From assembly GCA_013396525.1 (NCBI GenBank), contig VWYX01000218.1:124001-188000 (forward strand): DNA of 64,000 nucleotides, written 5' to 3'. Source of the stretch: Chaetorhynchus papuensis (taxonomy: Eukaryota > Chordata > Aves > Passeriformes > Rhipiduridae). The position numbers and the translations under genes were made by a program. A model generated the notes under the pieces. That model worked only from the letters and a program-made list of their open reading frames with translations, was not told where the DNA came from and made no database searches. Every line of letters starts with the position of its first letter. Positions within the stretch are counted from its first letter, which is position 1. Shown one piece after another: positions 37,325 through 49,262 of the stretch.

Positions 37325-37633
37325 GCTCATGTGCAAGTGTTGCAGAGCATGTGAGTGATGACTTCAAGTGCAAGAAAAGGTCAGTGAGGACATCTCTGAG
37401 AGGTGAGAAACCAGCTGAACAAAGCCAAACCAAAACTAGCAGGCTGGAAAAGGAAATGGAGCAACTGAAAAAGTCCTCTAGGAAGGGTCATTGACTTTAG
37501 TTATATGGCAGAAAGAGAATTACATCAGGCCTGGAGACAGGCAAAGGAGCGGCATTACTTACATCTTGAAAAAGTTCAAGGGAGAAAAGGTGCCATCCAG
37601 GAGGCACAGGAGCTGCAGCAACAATTGGCCTAG
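37325..37633 (+). pseudogene. Broken zinc-binding/coiled-coil coding remnant, LINE ORF1-like
   Basis: Three frame-shifted pieces read as protein on the plus strand. Piece one (from about 37329) is cysteine-rich, MCKCCRACE, then a stop. Piece two (frame of 37357) starts DDFKCKK and runs into a heptad-like, charged stretch RLEKEMEQLKK, with a stop at 37492-37494. Piece three (frame of 37484) is a charged stretch with ELHQAWRQAKERH and AIQEAQELQQQLA, with a stop at 37631-37633. Cysteine pairs followed by a coiled coil is the layout of several vertebrate LINE ORF1 proteins, so a CR1-like ORF1 remnant is my preferred reading. A decayed cellular gene copy cannot be excluded. At least two frame breaks make it non-functional as it stands. 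Confidence 0.45.
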
Positions 37634-38000
37634 CTCCACTGTGAAACCTTTGGGGGGAACATCCCACCCTGAACCCTAACCCAGTGTGCTCCTCAAAATC
37701 CCCCCAACCTTACATGTGCTATCCTCTGCCCCACCCCACTACCTCCACACCCTGGGGTGTCTTCCCCAAAAATAGCACAACCCCTCACCAACCCCTGTTG
37801 AGAGTCCCTGGGGTCTCCTCTCTCCTCAAAACATCCTTGAACCCTCAGACACTGTCATTGGGAGAGCATACTCCAAAACCCCCAGTTTTCCCCCATCTAG
37901 ACGCACGTGCCTTATCTCCACCAGATGCTTCCCAGCCAGGTGAGGAAGAGAGATGCTTCTAGTGGTCTCTGCTGGTGGACCTTCGTTGAAGCACCGGGTG
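37634..38000 (+). other. C-rich tail of the coding-like block, proline-rich in translation
   Basis: The plus strand is strongly C-rich (many CCCC and CCCCA runs). One frame (37684-37962, 92 codons) is proline/serine/threonine-rich and open, the others have several stops. It continues directly from the coiled-coil remnant and may be the low-complexity part of the same dead element or a decayed 3' untranslated region. Such composition alone readily keeps a frame open, so I do not call it a gene. Confidence 0.35.
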
Positions 38001-39021
38001 GTGAGCAGACTTATTTATTAGAGAGGATAGAAACCACCGAATATTTTTGTAGTGTCTGTTAATGGCTGCACAGCAGTGGAGTTTCCCTGGTTTACTGTTT
38101 TTGCCAGTGTCACGTTGGCAGATTGACCTCAACTAATGGAGCTTTACAGTCATCTAAGTCATTTTTGGCCACTCTCAGGAAGATATAAGAGTAAGGGTTT
38201 TTTTCTGTAAAAACATAAGCACTGTAATATGTAAAAGGGACTAGGGTGAAATGACTACGGATCAGAGCATTGTTCGAGCTGTTTGACCACACTACAGGGC
38301 AGAGCATCCTGTTACAATTATATGCTGTATTTTTAAGATAGAGTATCACCTCTAAACAGGAGTAAGCAGAAAATCATAACAAGAGAAGTGTGTTTGCAGC
38401 TAACACGTACTAATGCCAACGTTTTCTGAAGATATACCATTTTAAATATTTACAGCTTTATTATTCCTCATTTATTACAGCGAGAATTTAGGAAGTTTTA
38501 AACTCTGGTTTTTTACAATGTTAAATTTTAGGTAGGGCAGTTAGCTGTTTCTGACAGAGCAACTTCTTGGCTCTTCACTAGAGGAAAATTGTTTCTAGTT
38601 GAAACAATCAACCACACTGAGTCTAATGTACCTTGGGAGTTAGTTATGAAAGTCAGTGATTTAAAGGCCATTCAGCTGTAAGATGATGGTTTCTGTGGTG
38701 GGATGATAGAAGCCTTGAAACAGAAATCAGTGAGAGAGAGCAGAGGAAATATGTGCATATAGAATAATATTTCAAACCCTACTGGCCATCCATGATTTTT
38801 TTTTCTCCTATTGTTCAATTGATGTGCGTTATTTTGAGCTCAAGCGTCATGCTTTAGGACATACAGGCAGATTCTTTACCTATGTTAGAATATGTTCTGA
38901 AGAATTTTTCAAGATTGTAGGATTTTTTTTTTTAATAGGTAGAAGAGATAATGTTACAATCCACTGGAAAAATCTTAGGATCCTACTTCTGAAATAACGT
39001 TAGGGACCAATTATTAAAAGA
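38001..39021. other. Non-coding stretch, nothing recognised
   Basis: The sequence is AT-rich, without identifiable gene, repeat or RNA. Confidence 0.6.
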
Positions 39022-39602
39022 TGCTTCTGCCTGAGCTAAGGTGCAAATGAGACCACATGCCAGAGTCAATAGTACAGATTTTATTTAACAATAAGTGTGA
39101 AATAGAGAGAGGAAGGGGGAAAGAAAAAGAGAAGGAAGACACAGAGACAGATTAAATAGAAATATTGTCATCACCACAGGGGTTCATGCAGCATCCTGCT
39201 GGCCCTTCTTCTGGTCTTCTCTGTGGTAGGGGTCCTTGAGTGTGCTTCTGACTTTTGTTATAAGTCCCGGTACCCAGAGGCGTATGTGCCATTCTGACAA
39301 CTTGAAATACCACGTGTCTAAGCAGTTGCTTCCTTTCCAACTGTTTGCTATGGTGGCAATTTTTGTCTGGATAGGTTATCTGGATGTGCCCCACCCAACC
39401 TGGCATTTTCCCGATGCTGCATCTGCGCTTTCCCCACAATCTGCACAGTGAAGTCTTGTCTGGTGTGCTCATTGCAAGCCTTTCACCTTCGTGTAGGACA
39501 GAAATTAACACCTTCCTGTCTGCCATCTCTGCCTGTTGTGGTATCTTATCTTATGGGGATAGTGTTTTGAGACATTTTTACTGCATTCTTTAAGTTCTGG
39601 CA
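39022..39602 (-). mobile_element. Probable solo LTR of an endogenous retrovirus
   Basis: Read on the minus strand this has the order expected of an LTR: a TATA-like element (TTATAAC, plus coordinates 39258-39264), then about 180 bases later an AATAAA polyadenylation signal (39080-39085), then a short U5-like end. The A/G-rich tract at 39095-39140 is pyrimidine-rich on the sense strand, as in many avian ERVL-type LTRs. Possible ends are TG...CA (sense TGCCAGAAC to GGCAGAAGCA), but I see no clear target-site duplication. No gag, pol or env is attached. The 124-codon minus-strand frame inside (39152-39526) is best seen as LTR sequence, not a gene. Confidence 0.5.
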
Positions 39603-42600
39603 GACAACAACAAGGAAGTGCTTCTTTAAGGAGAGAAGAATATGGCTTCGGGGTAGCAGTAATCAGTTGGTCTACCTTTTTTCAGAGGGACTCAGTTTTG
39701 TGTATTTGGTCATTATTTTTCTCATTCATTTCTAAGGTGATCAATAATGAAGAGCAGCCACCTCCATACTTCCAAATAAAAGAAAACAGGGAGAAATCTG
39801 TATTTATTTTAATTGTTTCCAGAATATGTTTTTAAAAGATTGTCTTTTCTTTGGAACGCCGTTTACCCAGTTTCACTAACGTTACCCTTTAATTGTTGCT
39901 TATAGATGCTTGATCGTAATTCAGAATATTTTAACATTTTTGGACACTTGAGATTTTCAGTATAAAATTCCACTCTACCTAAATTGAATGCTCTCCATTA
40001 GGATTAATTAATTATGATTTCTTCCTGCAAATCTACTGAAGCCTAACCTGACTTAAAGGGTAAGTGACGTTTAAAAGTAGCTGTAATTTGATTTATTTCA
40101 GTTTTGACAGATAAGTTAAGGGTACTTATGTTCCTTTTGTGTGCATCAGGCTCAAAATGCTCAATTATTTCTTAGCTCTGATGAATGTAGAGATCTTATT
40201 TATTGCTTCAGTGCCATTCTTTTCTAAACCCTCTTTCTCTGCTTTAAAGGTCTAAGTTCAAGAAGTAATTGAAAACGTTATGGACTTCTTTGCATGTTCA
40301 TATTGAACATCAACATTTTCTTCACTTTCCTATTTGAGATATACCTTTTTTTTGTGTTATGTTTTAATTTAATTTAATCCCATTATCCTAATGAGAACAT
40401 CTGATTTAGTCAAATTAGGAACATTACTGTTAAGATCTAAGCATTGTTCACCTCATAATTAATTCCAGTGGATCTGTGTGCTGTGAGCTATAGTGAAAGT
40501 CCTAATAGTGTACTGAAACGAGTCTCCCAAGGGTAGGAAGGCAGGATTTTCATAAGAAAAGTAAAGGCTGGATGAATAAGCTAAATTCTCAAACAAGGCT
40601 TTGTTGAAGAGGGGAAATCCCCACCAAAATTGCTAAAGTGGAGAAACTCAGAATGCCTTGTAACAAGGTCCTGACTGTGTGTTGGGATGTGATCTGCATC
40701 CTGGCCATTGTATCCTGTTGTCCCTCTTGCCTGGCTGCATGAGTGGAGGGGAATGGCATAGTGGTGTGCTTCTGTAAGTTCCTTAGTCTTGTTCTCTGGG
40801 AACAAGAAATGACGGATTCACATTTCTCTGAGTTTAGATACAACTTGGATGATTGTCCTCACAAAATGATAATTCCTAAAGGATGTCTTGAGGAGTAAAA
40901 TGTATTTTCCATGGACCCCCAAAGCAATCTGAATACATTCACATGTTTAAGTGGGAGCATATGGGTGTAACACAGCGCCTTGGAGTAGCACTGAATGAGA
41001 ATAGATGGCTTAAGTACACCTGGCACAGGTGTCATGGTTCACAGCAATGCAAGGCAATTCTTACCTCACAGTACAGTACTTAATACCAGTATGATGTTTT
41101 ATTTTTTTTATCAAACCTGTTCCAAATAGTGTGAAAATTACTCCTGATCTGGGCAGAACAAAATTTAATATGTGAAAAAAAGGGACACTAGATGTTATTT
41201 TTAGAAGAAAGGAGACAAAATACCTAACCATACATCTATTTAATGCATTAGATAATAACATCTATGAAGAGAGAGTAGATTCTAAAAGGCCAATGTACCT
41301 TTATTTTCTAACATTTTAGTATCCCTACAGATGAAGCCAGCATAATCAAAGCAATCTGTCTCATCAGACGGAGCAATTTGATCATTAAAACTAATGAAAT
41401 CATATTGTTAGTATTTGGGAAAAAAAATCTATCGCTCTTTTTTTATCAAAGCTGGAATTGCTACAACCTTGGACTTGTCTGAAAGCATCAAACTCAGTAT
41501 TTTTTGCTGAGTGCTCGAGCTTATCACACTGGATCCACAGACAGAGATGTTTCTTTTGTAGTATAGGACAACCAAGCACTGTGTCCTGCACTCCTTGGTG
41601 CTGAGGGAAGAAACCAAAAAATTGGAAAGCTTATTTAAAAAGGCCCTCTCAAGGACCCTGCAGCCCCAGGGACCCGTAGACTATCCTTCAGGTCTAAAAA
41701 GATTTGAAGCTTTAGGGAACCTTTAAGAAAGATTTGGAGGGTTGCCAGGGAGAAGACACTGCAAAAAGACAACCTTGATCTCCAGCAATCAAGTTAATGG
41801 GCAGAAACCAGCAAGACTTTTTAAGCTAGTTGAAAAATCTGGAGGAGTGGGGCAGTTTAAAGACTTCTAGGTATAGTCTGGGGAGAAAATCCCAGTCCAT
41901 GAATGGAGTCAGATATACAGACAGATCAATTTGTTCTGGAAGGTATGGATTTCAGTAGTGGACAAGAATTTAATCTAACATGTCTCTAGTGGTATAACTG
42001 CAAACAGATTTTATTAAATTCTTTCTTTTTTTTAATGAAAGTAGAAAAATTACCTGAACAATTCATGAGCTGCTTGTGCTCTTTATTCAGAGAGTAAAAC
42101 GTGAAGGTGTATTTTTTGAAGTTACATATTCCTATTCATATCAATGGATATCCCTGCTGTACAAATTACAGCTAACTGATCTGTAACCACTTTTGTTTAG
42201 TAAGTTAAGCATGCACTTAACAGCAGTACTGAATCCTGAATCAAAGGGTTTGTAGCGCAGCCCAATGAGTACCTCTGCATATGTATTTCTCTTCATATAA
42301 ATACATAAAAATAATGAAAACTGATATGATCAGAAGTTCTGCTGAAGATGTACTTGATGAAAAAAATAAAATTTTTTATTTTGTCAAATAGTGAAAAAAA
42401 AAGTTCCAGCATCATATGACTTAGTGAATGACATGTTAAAATGTATTGGCAAATTCAGTAGTTTTAAATGTGGGAAGAATTTCAGAAACAGCTATGAACT
42501 AGACCTACACACACCTCTTTTAAAACTTAAAAAATATTCTGAAGAATTGTATGAACTTCTTTGTGTTAAAATAATAGATTTATCTTTATTTTAATCTTTA

Positions 42601-44952
42601 TTTTTATCTTTGTTTTGCTTTCTGCTTATGTTACAAGCAAGTTCAGAAAATAAACAGTATATATTTATTAATTCTTGAATAAAGGGTGGCTAAAGAGATC
42701 TTCTCTTAAAGCTATGTTGCTGCTATTGCAAATTTTTCCACTGCTAGGTATACATGTTATCACCAAATATGTTGGCAGGAGATATTTAAAAATATTCTGA
42801 TATTTAAGCTTGTTACTGAACCAAGTTGACCTGAAAGAATATCATGGCTAAACAAATATAATATTTGCACTTGAAATTCCCATATCTTGATGGAAAATTT
42901 GACTTAAATGTAGAAACCGTATTTGTTGTTATATTGTTTAATAAGTGTTCTTCTAATAAGATTTAAATTTTCCTCAATGGCTTCATAAAAATGGTGTTTT
43001 ATATTTCCTCTATCAGCTAACCTCTGATAATAAAGACAGGGAAAAAAAACCAGAAATGCTATGTTTTCTTTTTCCCTGGCAGAGTTCAAACAATAGATAA
43101 TAAGACACAGAAAAGACTTTTATGGAAAAAGAAGTATGTTCTGCCAAACAAATCACAGTGGGCACTTTAAGCAAATTTAACAAGTAGGTAGAATAAATAT
43201 GGTGCTGTATGATACATATTTTATGAGACCCTAGGCCCTTACATATTTTTTCATAAATTTTTAAACCTGTGCAATTTTCCACTCCAATAATTTAAAATGA
43301 AAAATGTTTTACCTTTAGAGAAAATTTGTTGGAGGACTGAAAACCATTGTATGAATAAAGAAACTGCTTAAGACTAAGAAAATGGATTTTTTAAAGTGAA
43401 TAGCCAATTCATATAATTTTGTTAAATGCTTGAAGTAGAAAAGTGCATAAGTAATTTAGAAGTGCAAATTATCTCAGGTTGGTTAGTAAATTACAGGGAT
43501 GTTTTAAAAAATGCTCCCCATTGGTTACAAAACAGACTTGAGTAGGAGTCCTGAAATTAGTGTTGTAGGTACAAGAGAGCACATCAAGACTTTCACCGAC
43601 CAAACATAATAGAATTCAACTTTTCTATGAAAAGCAGGCTGAATGCATTGGCTGGTATCCTTTGATAATGTGAAGGAGGATTTTTTTTTTCTAACTTCCA
43701 GTACTCATCCTGGAAATCTTTTGTGATGGTATTATCTCTGAAGAAGCACATTCTGTTTGTCCGGGACTGTGTCAGAAGTGAGCCAATGCCAATTATTTAC
43801 TCATGTTGAAGTTTTTATAATAAATCTATTCTCTATGACATAAAGATTCTATATTTCAGATTAATTATGAAAAGTCTCAGGACCCTATTAATTGTAAAAT
43901 GACAAATTAAAATTGTTTCTAATTTAACCACAGATTTTCAAAGTTTTGGTTCCTGAAAAAAACCCAAAGCTATATGTTTGTCTTCTCCTCTTACAAATCT
44001 AACTTTACAGTTATTAGCAACTAGAGTCTGCCCCTCTGGGACAAAATGACAAATACTTCTATCTGTTTAGAAGCATATGTCAAAAGATTACCTTAACTCT
44101 GAAGGAAACAGTGGTCAAATATTTTTTACATGTATATTGATAATTAATTCCAAGGAAAATAAAAGCATCTCATCAGGACATTCAGTCTTAAGACATATTG
44201 TAGAATCGTGACTCACAAACTCAGTCACTGAAGATGTCTGGGATGTTTTTAAATGGTCATATATGCATCAGAGGTTTAATAGGTTGTGGACTTAGATAAG
44301 GTCTAATATAATGTTGCAAACTGCAGTCAATCACGAAACCCGATTTTTCGTGTATTGTGACAGTTCCACATCAAATTCCTTTTCTGCATTGCGGTTTGTA
44401 ATAACAAAATCTTGGGCACTACTGCTTGAACACAATTATTAAAGTATAAAAATAATTTATGTTGTTGCTGAGATAGAAATACTCTGTGAAAAGGGTGAGT
44501 TACGAAAATTCATCGATTCATCAAAATATAAGTAGTGTATAATAGAATAACATTGTTAGGAGAGCAGAAAAAAATATTCAAGATAAAATTATGATTTTTT
44601 CAAGACTGGGAGCATCCTAAGTCTGGAAGTTGATTTTTGTTTATTGTTTATGTTGTCATAGTGTTCAGGAGTTCTTGCTGTTGACCGGGGCCTTTCATAC
44701 CTAACAATATGGAAGTGGAGCTTCATAGGGTTTGTAATGAAACATTTTTTAAGTGTTAGTGTGTGAAAATATAGAATCTAGAGGACATGGGATCAATCAG
44801 TAGAGGTTAACTATGTAAATAGTCGTCAGTACAATGCAGACAAAGTTTTTGTAGGTGTCACAAAATGCAATGTTTAAGAAGAATTAAAGGGAGAATAACT
44901 GGTTGGTTACAGCTGTAGGAGAGAAAGCACAGAAATGTTTGTTAGAAAATTT
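39603..44952. other. Non-coding stretch, little recognised
   Basis: The sequence is mostly AT-rich. Two more balanced patches (40580-40860 and 41640-41960) look like decayed repeats or constrained DNA, but I cannot name them. A 67-codon frame at 42391-42594 contains a single zinc-finger-like segment lacking half its metal ligands, discussed under findings. No RNA gene was found. Confidence 0.5.
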
Positions 44953-45020
44953 AGAATCATAAAGCACCTAGGTTGGAGGGAGTGTTATGGAGTCATCTAG
45001 ACCAGCCTCCTCTTCAAAGT
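44953..45020 (-). mobile_element. CR1 LINE tail fragment
   Basis: The plus strand reads AGAATCATAAAGCACCTAGG, then 'ttggaggg' and 'gagtcatctagaccagcctcc'. This is the reverse complement of the last 60-70 bases of CR1, with its ATTCT tail. Sequence beyond about 45020 no longer resembles CR1, so the copy is very short. Confidence 0.75.
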
Positions 45021-45538
45021 AAATTGGTAACTGGTGAGGTCTAGAAGTTAAGGAAATTTTGAAAGAATTTTGGACTAAATAAAAAGTGTTGGTTGCCATT
45101 ACAAAAGGTCCTGAATGGTCTGTCCTTTCAGAGTAAAGATCATAACCTATGCTCAGTGTAAAAAAGCTGTTCAGGATGGTGAATGGATGTGAAGGAATAG
45201 GTACAGGACCAAGCCAACTAACAAATGGTGGGTTCTGGAGCAGTTTGAAAGGATAGGAGAGCATTCATTTTGTTGGTCAGTACCAGAAAATTCGGTGCTG
45301 CTGTTTTTGAGATGATGCCCAGCTGAGAGTATAGCCTGGGTAGGTGGAGGGGAGAGTCACTGGGGTGATACTTCTCAGAAAGGATCAGTCAGCAGTGATG
45401 GCCGAAAGCATAGTCTGGGGTCAGCAGAATGACATTGCAAACAGTGGCTGGGAAAAGATTAGGAATTTTTGAAGGGTTTGCAAGAGCATTGCTTAGTCAT
45501 GTTCACATTTAGCTGATGACTAGACCGCTGTGAGGAGG

Positions 45539-45590
45539 TCATAGAGGCAGAGAATAGCATTTCAGGTCAGAAGAGACATCCAGATCCTTG
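45539..45590 (-). mobile_element. Possible second, more decayed CR1 tail
   Basis: On the minus strand this reads 'ggatgtctcttctgacctga', then 'aatgctattctctgcctctatga', which resembles the CR1 end 'ggtctcttctgacctaaatgattctatga'. It is only about 50 bases with several mismatches, so it may be coincidental. It lies 520 bases from the clearer tail at 44953-45020 in the same orientation. Confidence 0.35.
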
Positions 45591-48500
45591 AGTTGCTGTC
45601 CTTAAGGTGGTGTCTAGCTTGTGGTGATGGATGGGACTGTAAGAGGTGCTGCGCTAACACAGGATCCAATTATAAATTAGCAAGATTACAGTTTGCCTCT
45701 TTATGTTATTCCATTCTGAAAAATCATCATATAAACTCCATTTTTACATGTCATTGAGTTCCTACGTATTTTCACATAAACACTTCTATGCTTTCTATGT
45801 CAATGGTTTTTTTTTCCCTTGTGAAATAGGTTTTTTAGCTCTAAAATGACTCCAGACTTATTTCATCAAAGACATCTGTCATACAGTAAGATACAGCAAT
45901 AAATGTCCAAGGTGCATAGAGCCTACTGTTTATTAAAATCAGAAAGTTCTTCTGAGTTTTATTTTAAATTTCTATTATTAAATATTCACTACAGAACAGT
46001 GGATCACACTCACTAAATGTAACTATTTAAATAAGAAACAAACAAAAAAATGTTTTGGAAGGTCCTTTAACAGATATTAGGGCAGGCCCAACATGGAAAA
46101 TCTGCTGCACTCCTTAATGTATGATCGAAAGGCATTTGGGGACCTTTCAACCTTCTATTGATTTTTTGGTACTTTGAAAAGTACTAAAACATTTTAAAGC
46201 TTTGGTTTAGGTAACCATATATGACTCACAATATCAACAAAGATAAAAAGTTTTTAGAAGAGCAAACTATTTTTGGATGACCCTGGAATGCTGTTGGGGT
46301 GATAAAAGGAGTTGAAAAGGTACATTAGACCACTTCAGCAAAAAATATATTTTTAAAAATATATGATCAGTTTTGTTGTGGTCTTTAAATTATGTCACTG
46401 AATGTTAGTACGCAAAAATTACAGGATAGTTGGAATATGGCCTGTTCCAGAAAGTATTTTAGTAAGCTCTGTCATTGTCTGCCATTTTTCTTTTTAGCAT
46501 TATTTATCTAAGGGTCCTTAATCTAAGAATTAAAACCCTTTTTGCCTTATTATCACTAGAAAATTGTCTAGCTTGTTATTTTTCACAAAGTGCACTGTCC
46601 TGTAGAGAATCTTAAATGTATTTGTTTAATGCAAACAGAACAGAGCAGCCTGAATCACTGATTATTAATGAGTAATTTAGCTAATTACCTAACCATCAGA
46701 AGGGTCTGATGGTGCAGTCATTCACTGAGGAGAAGGAAATTACACTGACAAAAGCAAAAATACAGTTTCCTATTTAAGAGTCATACAATTTAATGAAAGA
46801 TGAGACTTAAATGTGAAAATATGCAAAACCATGAGCTGGTTTTCTCAGTACTTGATTCTCTTGTTTGTTCATTCATGCATGTAGTTTCTTGTTCTTGTGA
46901 TTTGCTTGGATTTTTGTTTGTTTAATTTCATAGACTTTCCACATCAAAGTAATTTGTTAGAACTGAATATTGAGAGCGAACAGTGATTTCACAAATTAAA
47001 CTACTTCTCTAATGTAATATTTTTGTTATTTCCATGCACAGCTGGTAATTTAAGTATTCACGTTAGCAGCTATCCCACTGTTCCATGCAGCTGCCTCCTT
47101 GGGTCTCCCATCATCCACTTGAACTGTACTGAATTGTGGTAAACCCAGTATATTTTAAAAGACTGAGACAGGTATGAAAGATTTGTTAAACAATATTAAC
47201 TAAAGCAGTAAGAACAAAGGAGAAACAGATACAGTCATTTCTCTTAATGAATAGCATTGTGCTAAATTAATCCTACCAACATTACTGGCAAGACCTTTCT
47301 TTTTCTGGCCATTTTAAAATCTTTTTTTTTCTTACAAATCCTCTGTTTATTTCCAGCTCATAACTGAAACTTCTGAAGTTCATATGCTGTGCCTGTCCAG
47401 TCAGACACATGACCAGCTGATGATGCTGTCTGATTGGTTACTTCATAAAATCTGAATGTGCATGATTACACCAAATCCACAGATTTCCTCATTCCACTAT
47501 TTTCTTTTAGCAGGGGACATTAAAATTTTGTTCAAGTTACTTTATGTCTAAATGACTATAAAAAGGAACTGAGCATGGGGTTTTTTCTCCTAAGTAAAAA
47601 GAGCTTAAATTATTGTGTTATACTCTTGTGGATATTCTTATTCTCTATTTTTTGGCAGCTGACAGATTGAACCTGGAGATGGATTTGCAGGTGAATGACA
47701 GATCAACAGGCATCTTTCTGCAATGTAGTCAGTCAGTGTGTTTTGCAAGGGAAGTGTATTTATTAGGATTGTATATGTAAAAAAAGATGGAAAAAATTGA
47801 AATATAAGAAATCACTGATGTCTCAACTCAAGTTTTTAGAGAAGAAGAAGTAGGAAATATTAAGTCTTCTCTTCTTTTCCTTCCCTATATTTGAAGTGAC
47901 CTGACCTCACTTCTGTGGTGTAAATTTTGTCAGTCAGAAATAAAATTCACCACTTTGGTTGTTTCGAGAAGTTATTGTCCTGCTACAGCACAGAAAATAA
48001 TTATATTAAGTTTTTTTTCTACAGTGTTTTTAAATATTATCTTGTTTTGTGGTACCTGTATTTATTAACCTATTTAAAGCAGTGCTGTTGTTTTTGCGAC
48101 ACCAGAGTTGGTGTAATCAGATCTCTCCATTCTCTTTTTTTATAAAGAAATATTTTGAAAGTTGTAGAGATCAATTTAACACCTGGCAACTGTTGTCCAC
48201 TTGGAAACACAAACAGAATTTACTTAGTGACCTGCTTATGAAAGCAGCAAAACACCATCTGCAGGGTGCAAAAATATTTGATCTTTTATCCACAGCAAAT
48301 TGCATCAGACACATGGGTTCTTTACAGTCCTCAAAACACAGAACGTTTTTGAAGAAGAGGGTTTTTTTTAAATTTGGGATTTTGCTGAACTGGAACATGG
48401 AGTAATTGTTGTTTGTAGCTTTCAGTAAATATTGTCTTGATTTTCTGTTTTGCTTGTTTACACAATAAACCAGAGGTATCATGGCAATCTTTTTATTGTT

Positions 48501-49190
48501 TTATTGTGTTGTTTCTCACTATTACAATTAGTTTACTATAGTTGAAAAATATAATTAGTGATAAGCATATGCAATAGAAGGTCATTATTGATCTGTCTGT
48601 ACAGCCCACAGTAATACAAATGTAAAAGGAAAGATACATTGTAACTCTTACCTTGCTGAAAAGCGCCAATGGTTACACATTTTCCATGGGTGAAGTTCTG
48701 CAGTATATAATGGGGAATAACTAACCCACAAAGCAGAAATCAGGACAGTTGAGTTTTGGAAAGCGTCAATGACCAATTTATGATAAAAATACAGGATATT
48801 GCAGAGACAAACACGTGTGGTGTGCAAGGTGTTAGGTAGGTGTTTAGATCTGCTCCAGTGCCTTCTGTTTTGAAAGTGCAGAACTAAAGGAATGGGGTGG
48901 TAGAGACTGACTGTTGATGAATGAGTAATTATTAGGGTATACGACAACATTTTGGTACTTGTGCTAAAGGAATAACCGATATCATTACGTTTAGAAGATC
49001 TCTATGCAACTGATTCATCTCCACATTTCAAAAGGCCAAGCTAAAAACAATACAGAAAGATGCCAATAGAGACTACTGGATGCCTGTCAAATAGTTTATT
49101 TGGATCCCATTCAATTATTGCAAAGCTCAAATAAGCCAGACAAAATCTGTGCACAGATTTTTGCTAAACAGCATTATTTCTGTGTTCAGT
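45591..49190. other. Non-coding stretch, little recognised
   Basis: The sequence is AT-rich. A 20-base perfect palindrome (46345-46364) and a 9-bp hairpin with a 4-base loop (46692-46713, within a TAAT-rich segment) are present. A 118-codon frame at 48049-48405 is opposed by a 103-codon frame on the other strand, and neither is recognisable. No mobile element was identified. Confidence 0.55.
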
Positions 49191-49262
49191 CAGAAATAGC
49201 TTACTGAAAGATATACCTAGAAGTCTCAGAAATAGCTTACTGAAAGATATACCTAGAAGTCT
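49191..49262. repeat. Perfect 36-bp tandem duplication
   Basis: The 36-base unit beginning CAGAAATAGCTTACTG (49191-49226) is repeated immediately and without mismatch at 49227-49262. The absence of any difference between copies points to a very recent event, a polymorphic two-copy minisatellite, or an assembly artefact. No gene lies next to it. Confidence 0.98.

Noticed and set aside
39152..39526. 124-codon minus-strand ORF
   Set aside because: It lies wholly inside the probable LTR between its TATA-like and polyadenylation signals. Its composition is better explained as LTR sequence.
46345..46364. 20-base perfect palindrome of A/T
   Set aside because: Pure A/T palindromes of this size are expected in AT-rich DNA.
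46692..46713. 9-bp perfect hairpin with a 4-base loop
   Set aside because: About one or two such hairpins are expected by chance in 64 kb, and there is no RNA-gene context.
48049..48405. 118-codon plus-strand ORF
   Set aside because: A 103-codon frame lies opposite and neither is recognisable. I regard it as chance.
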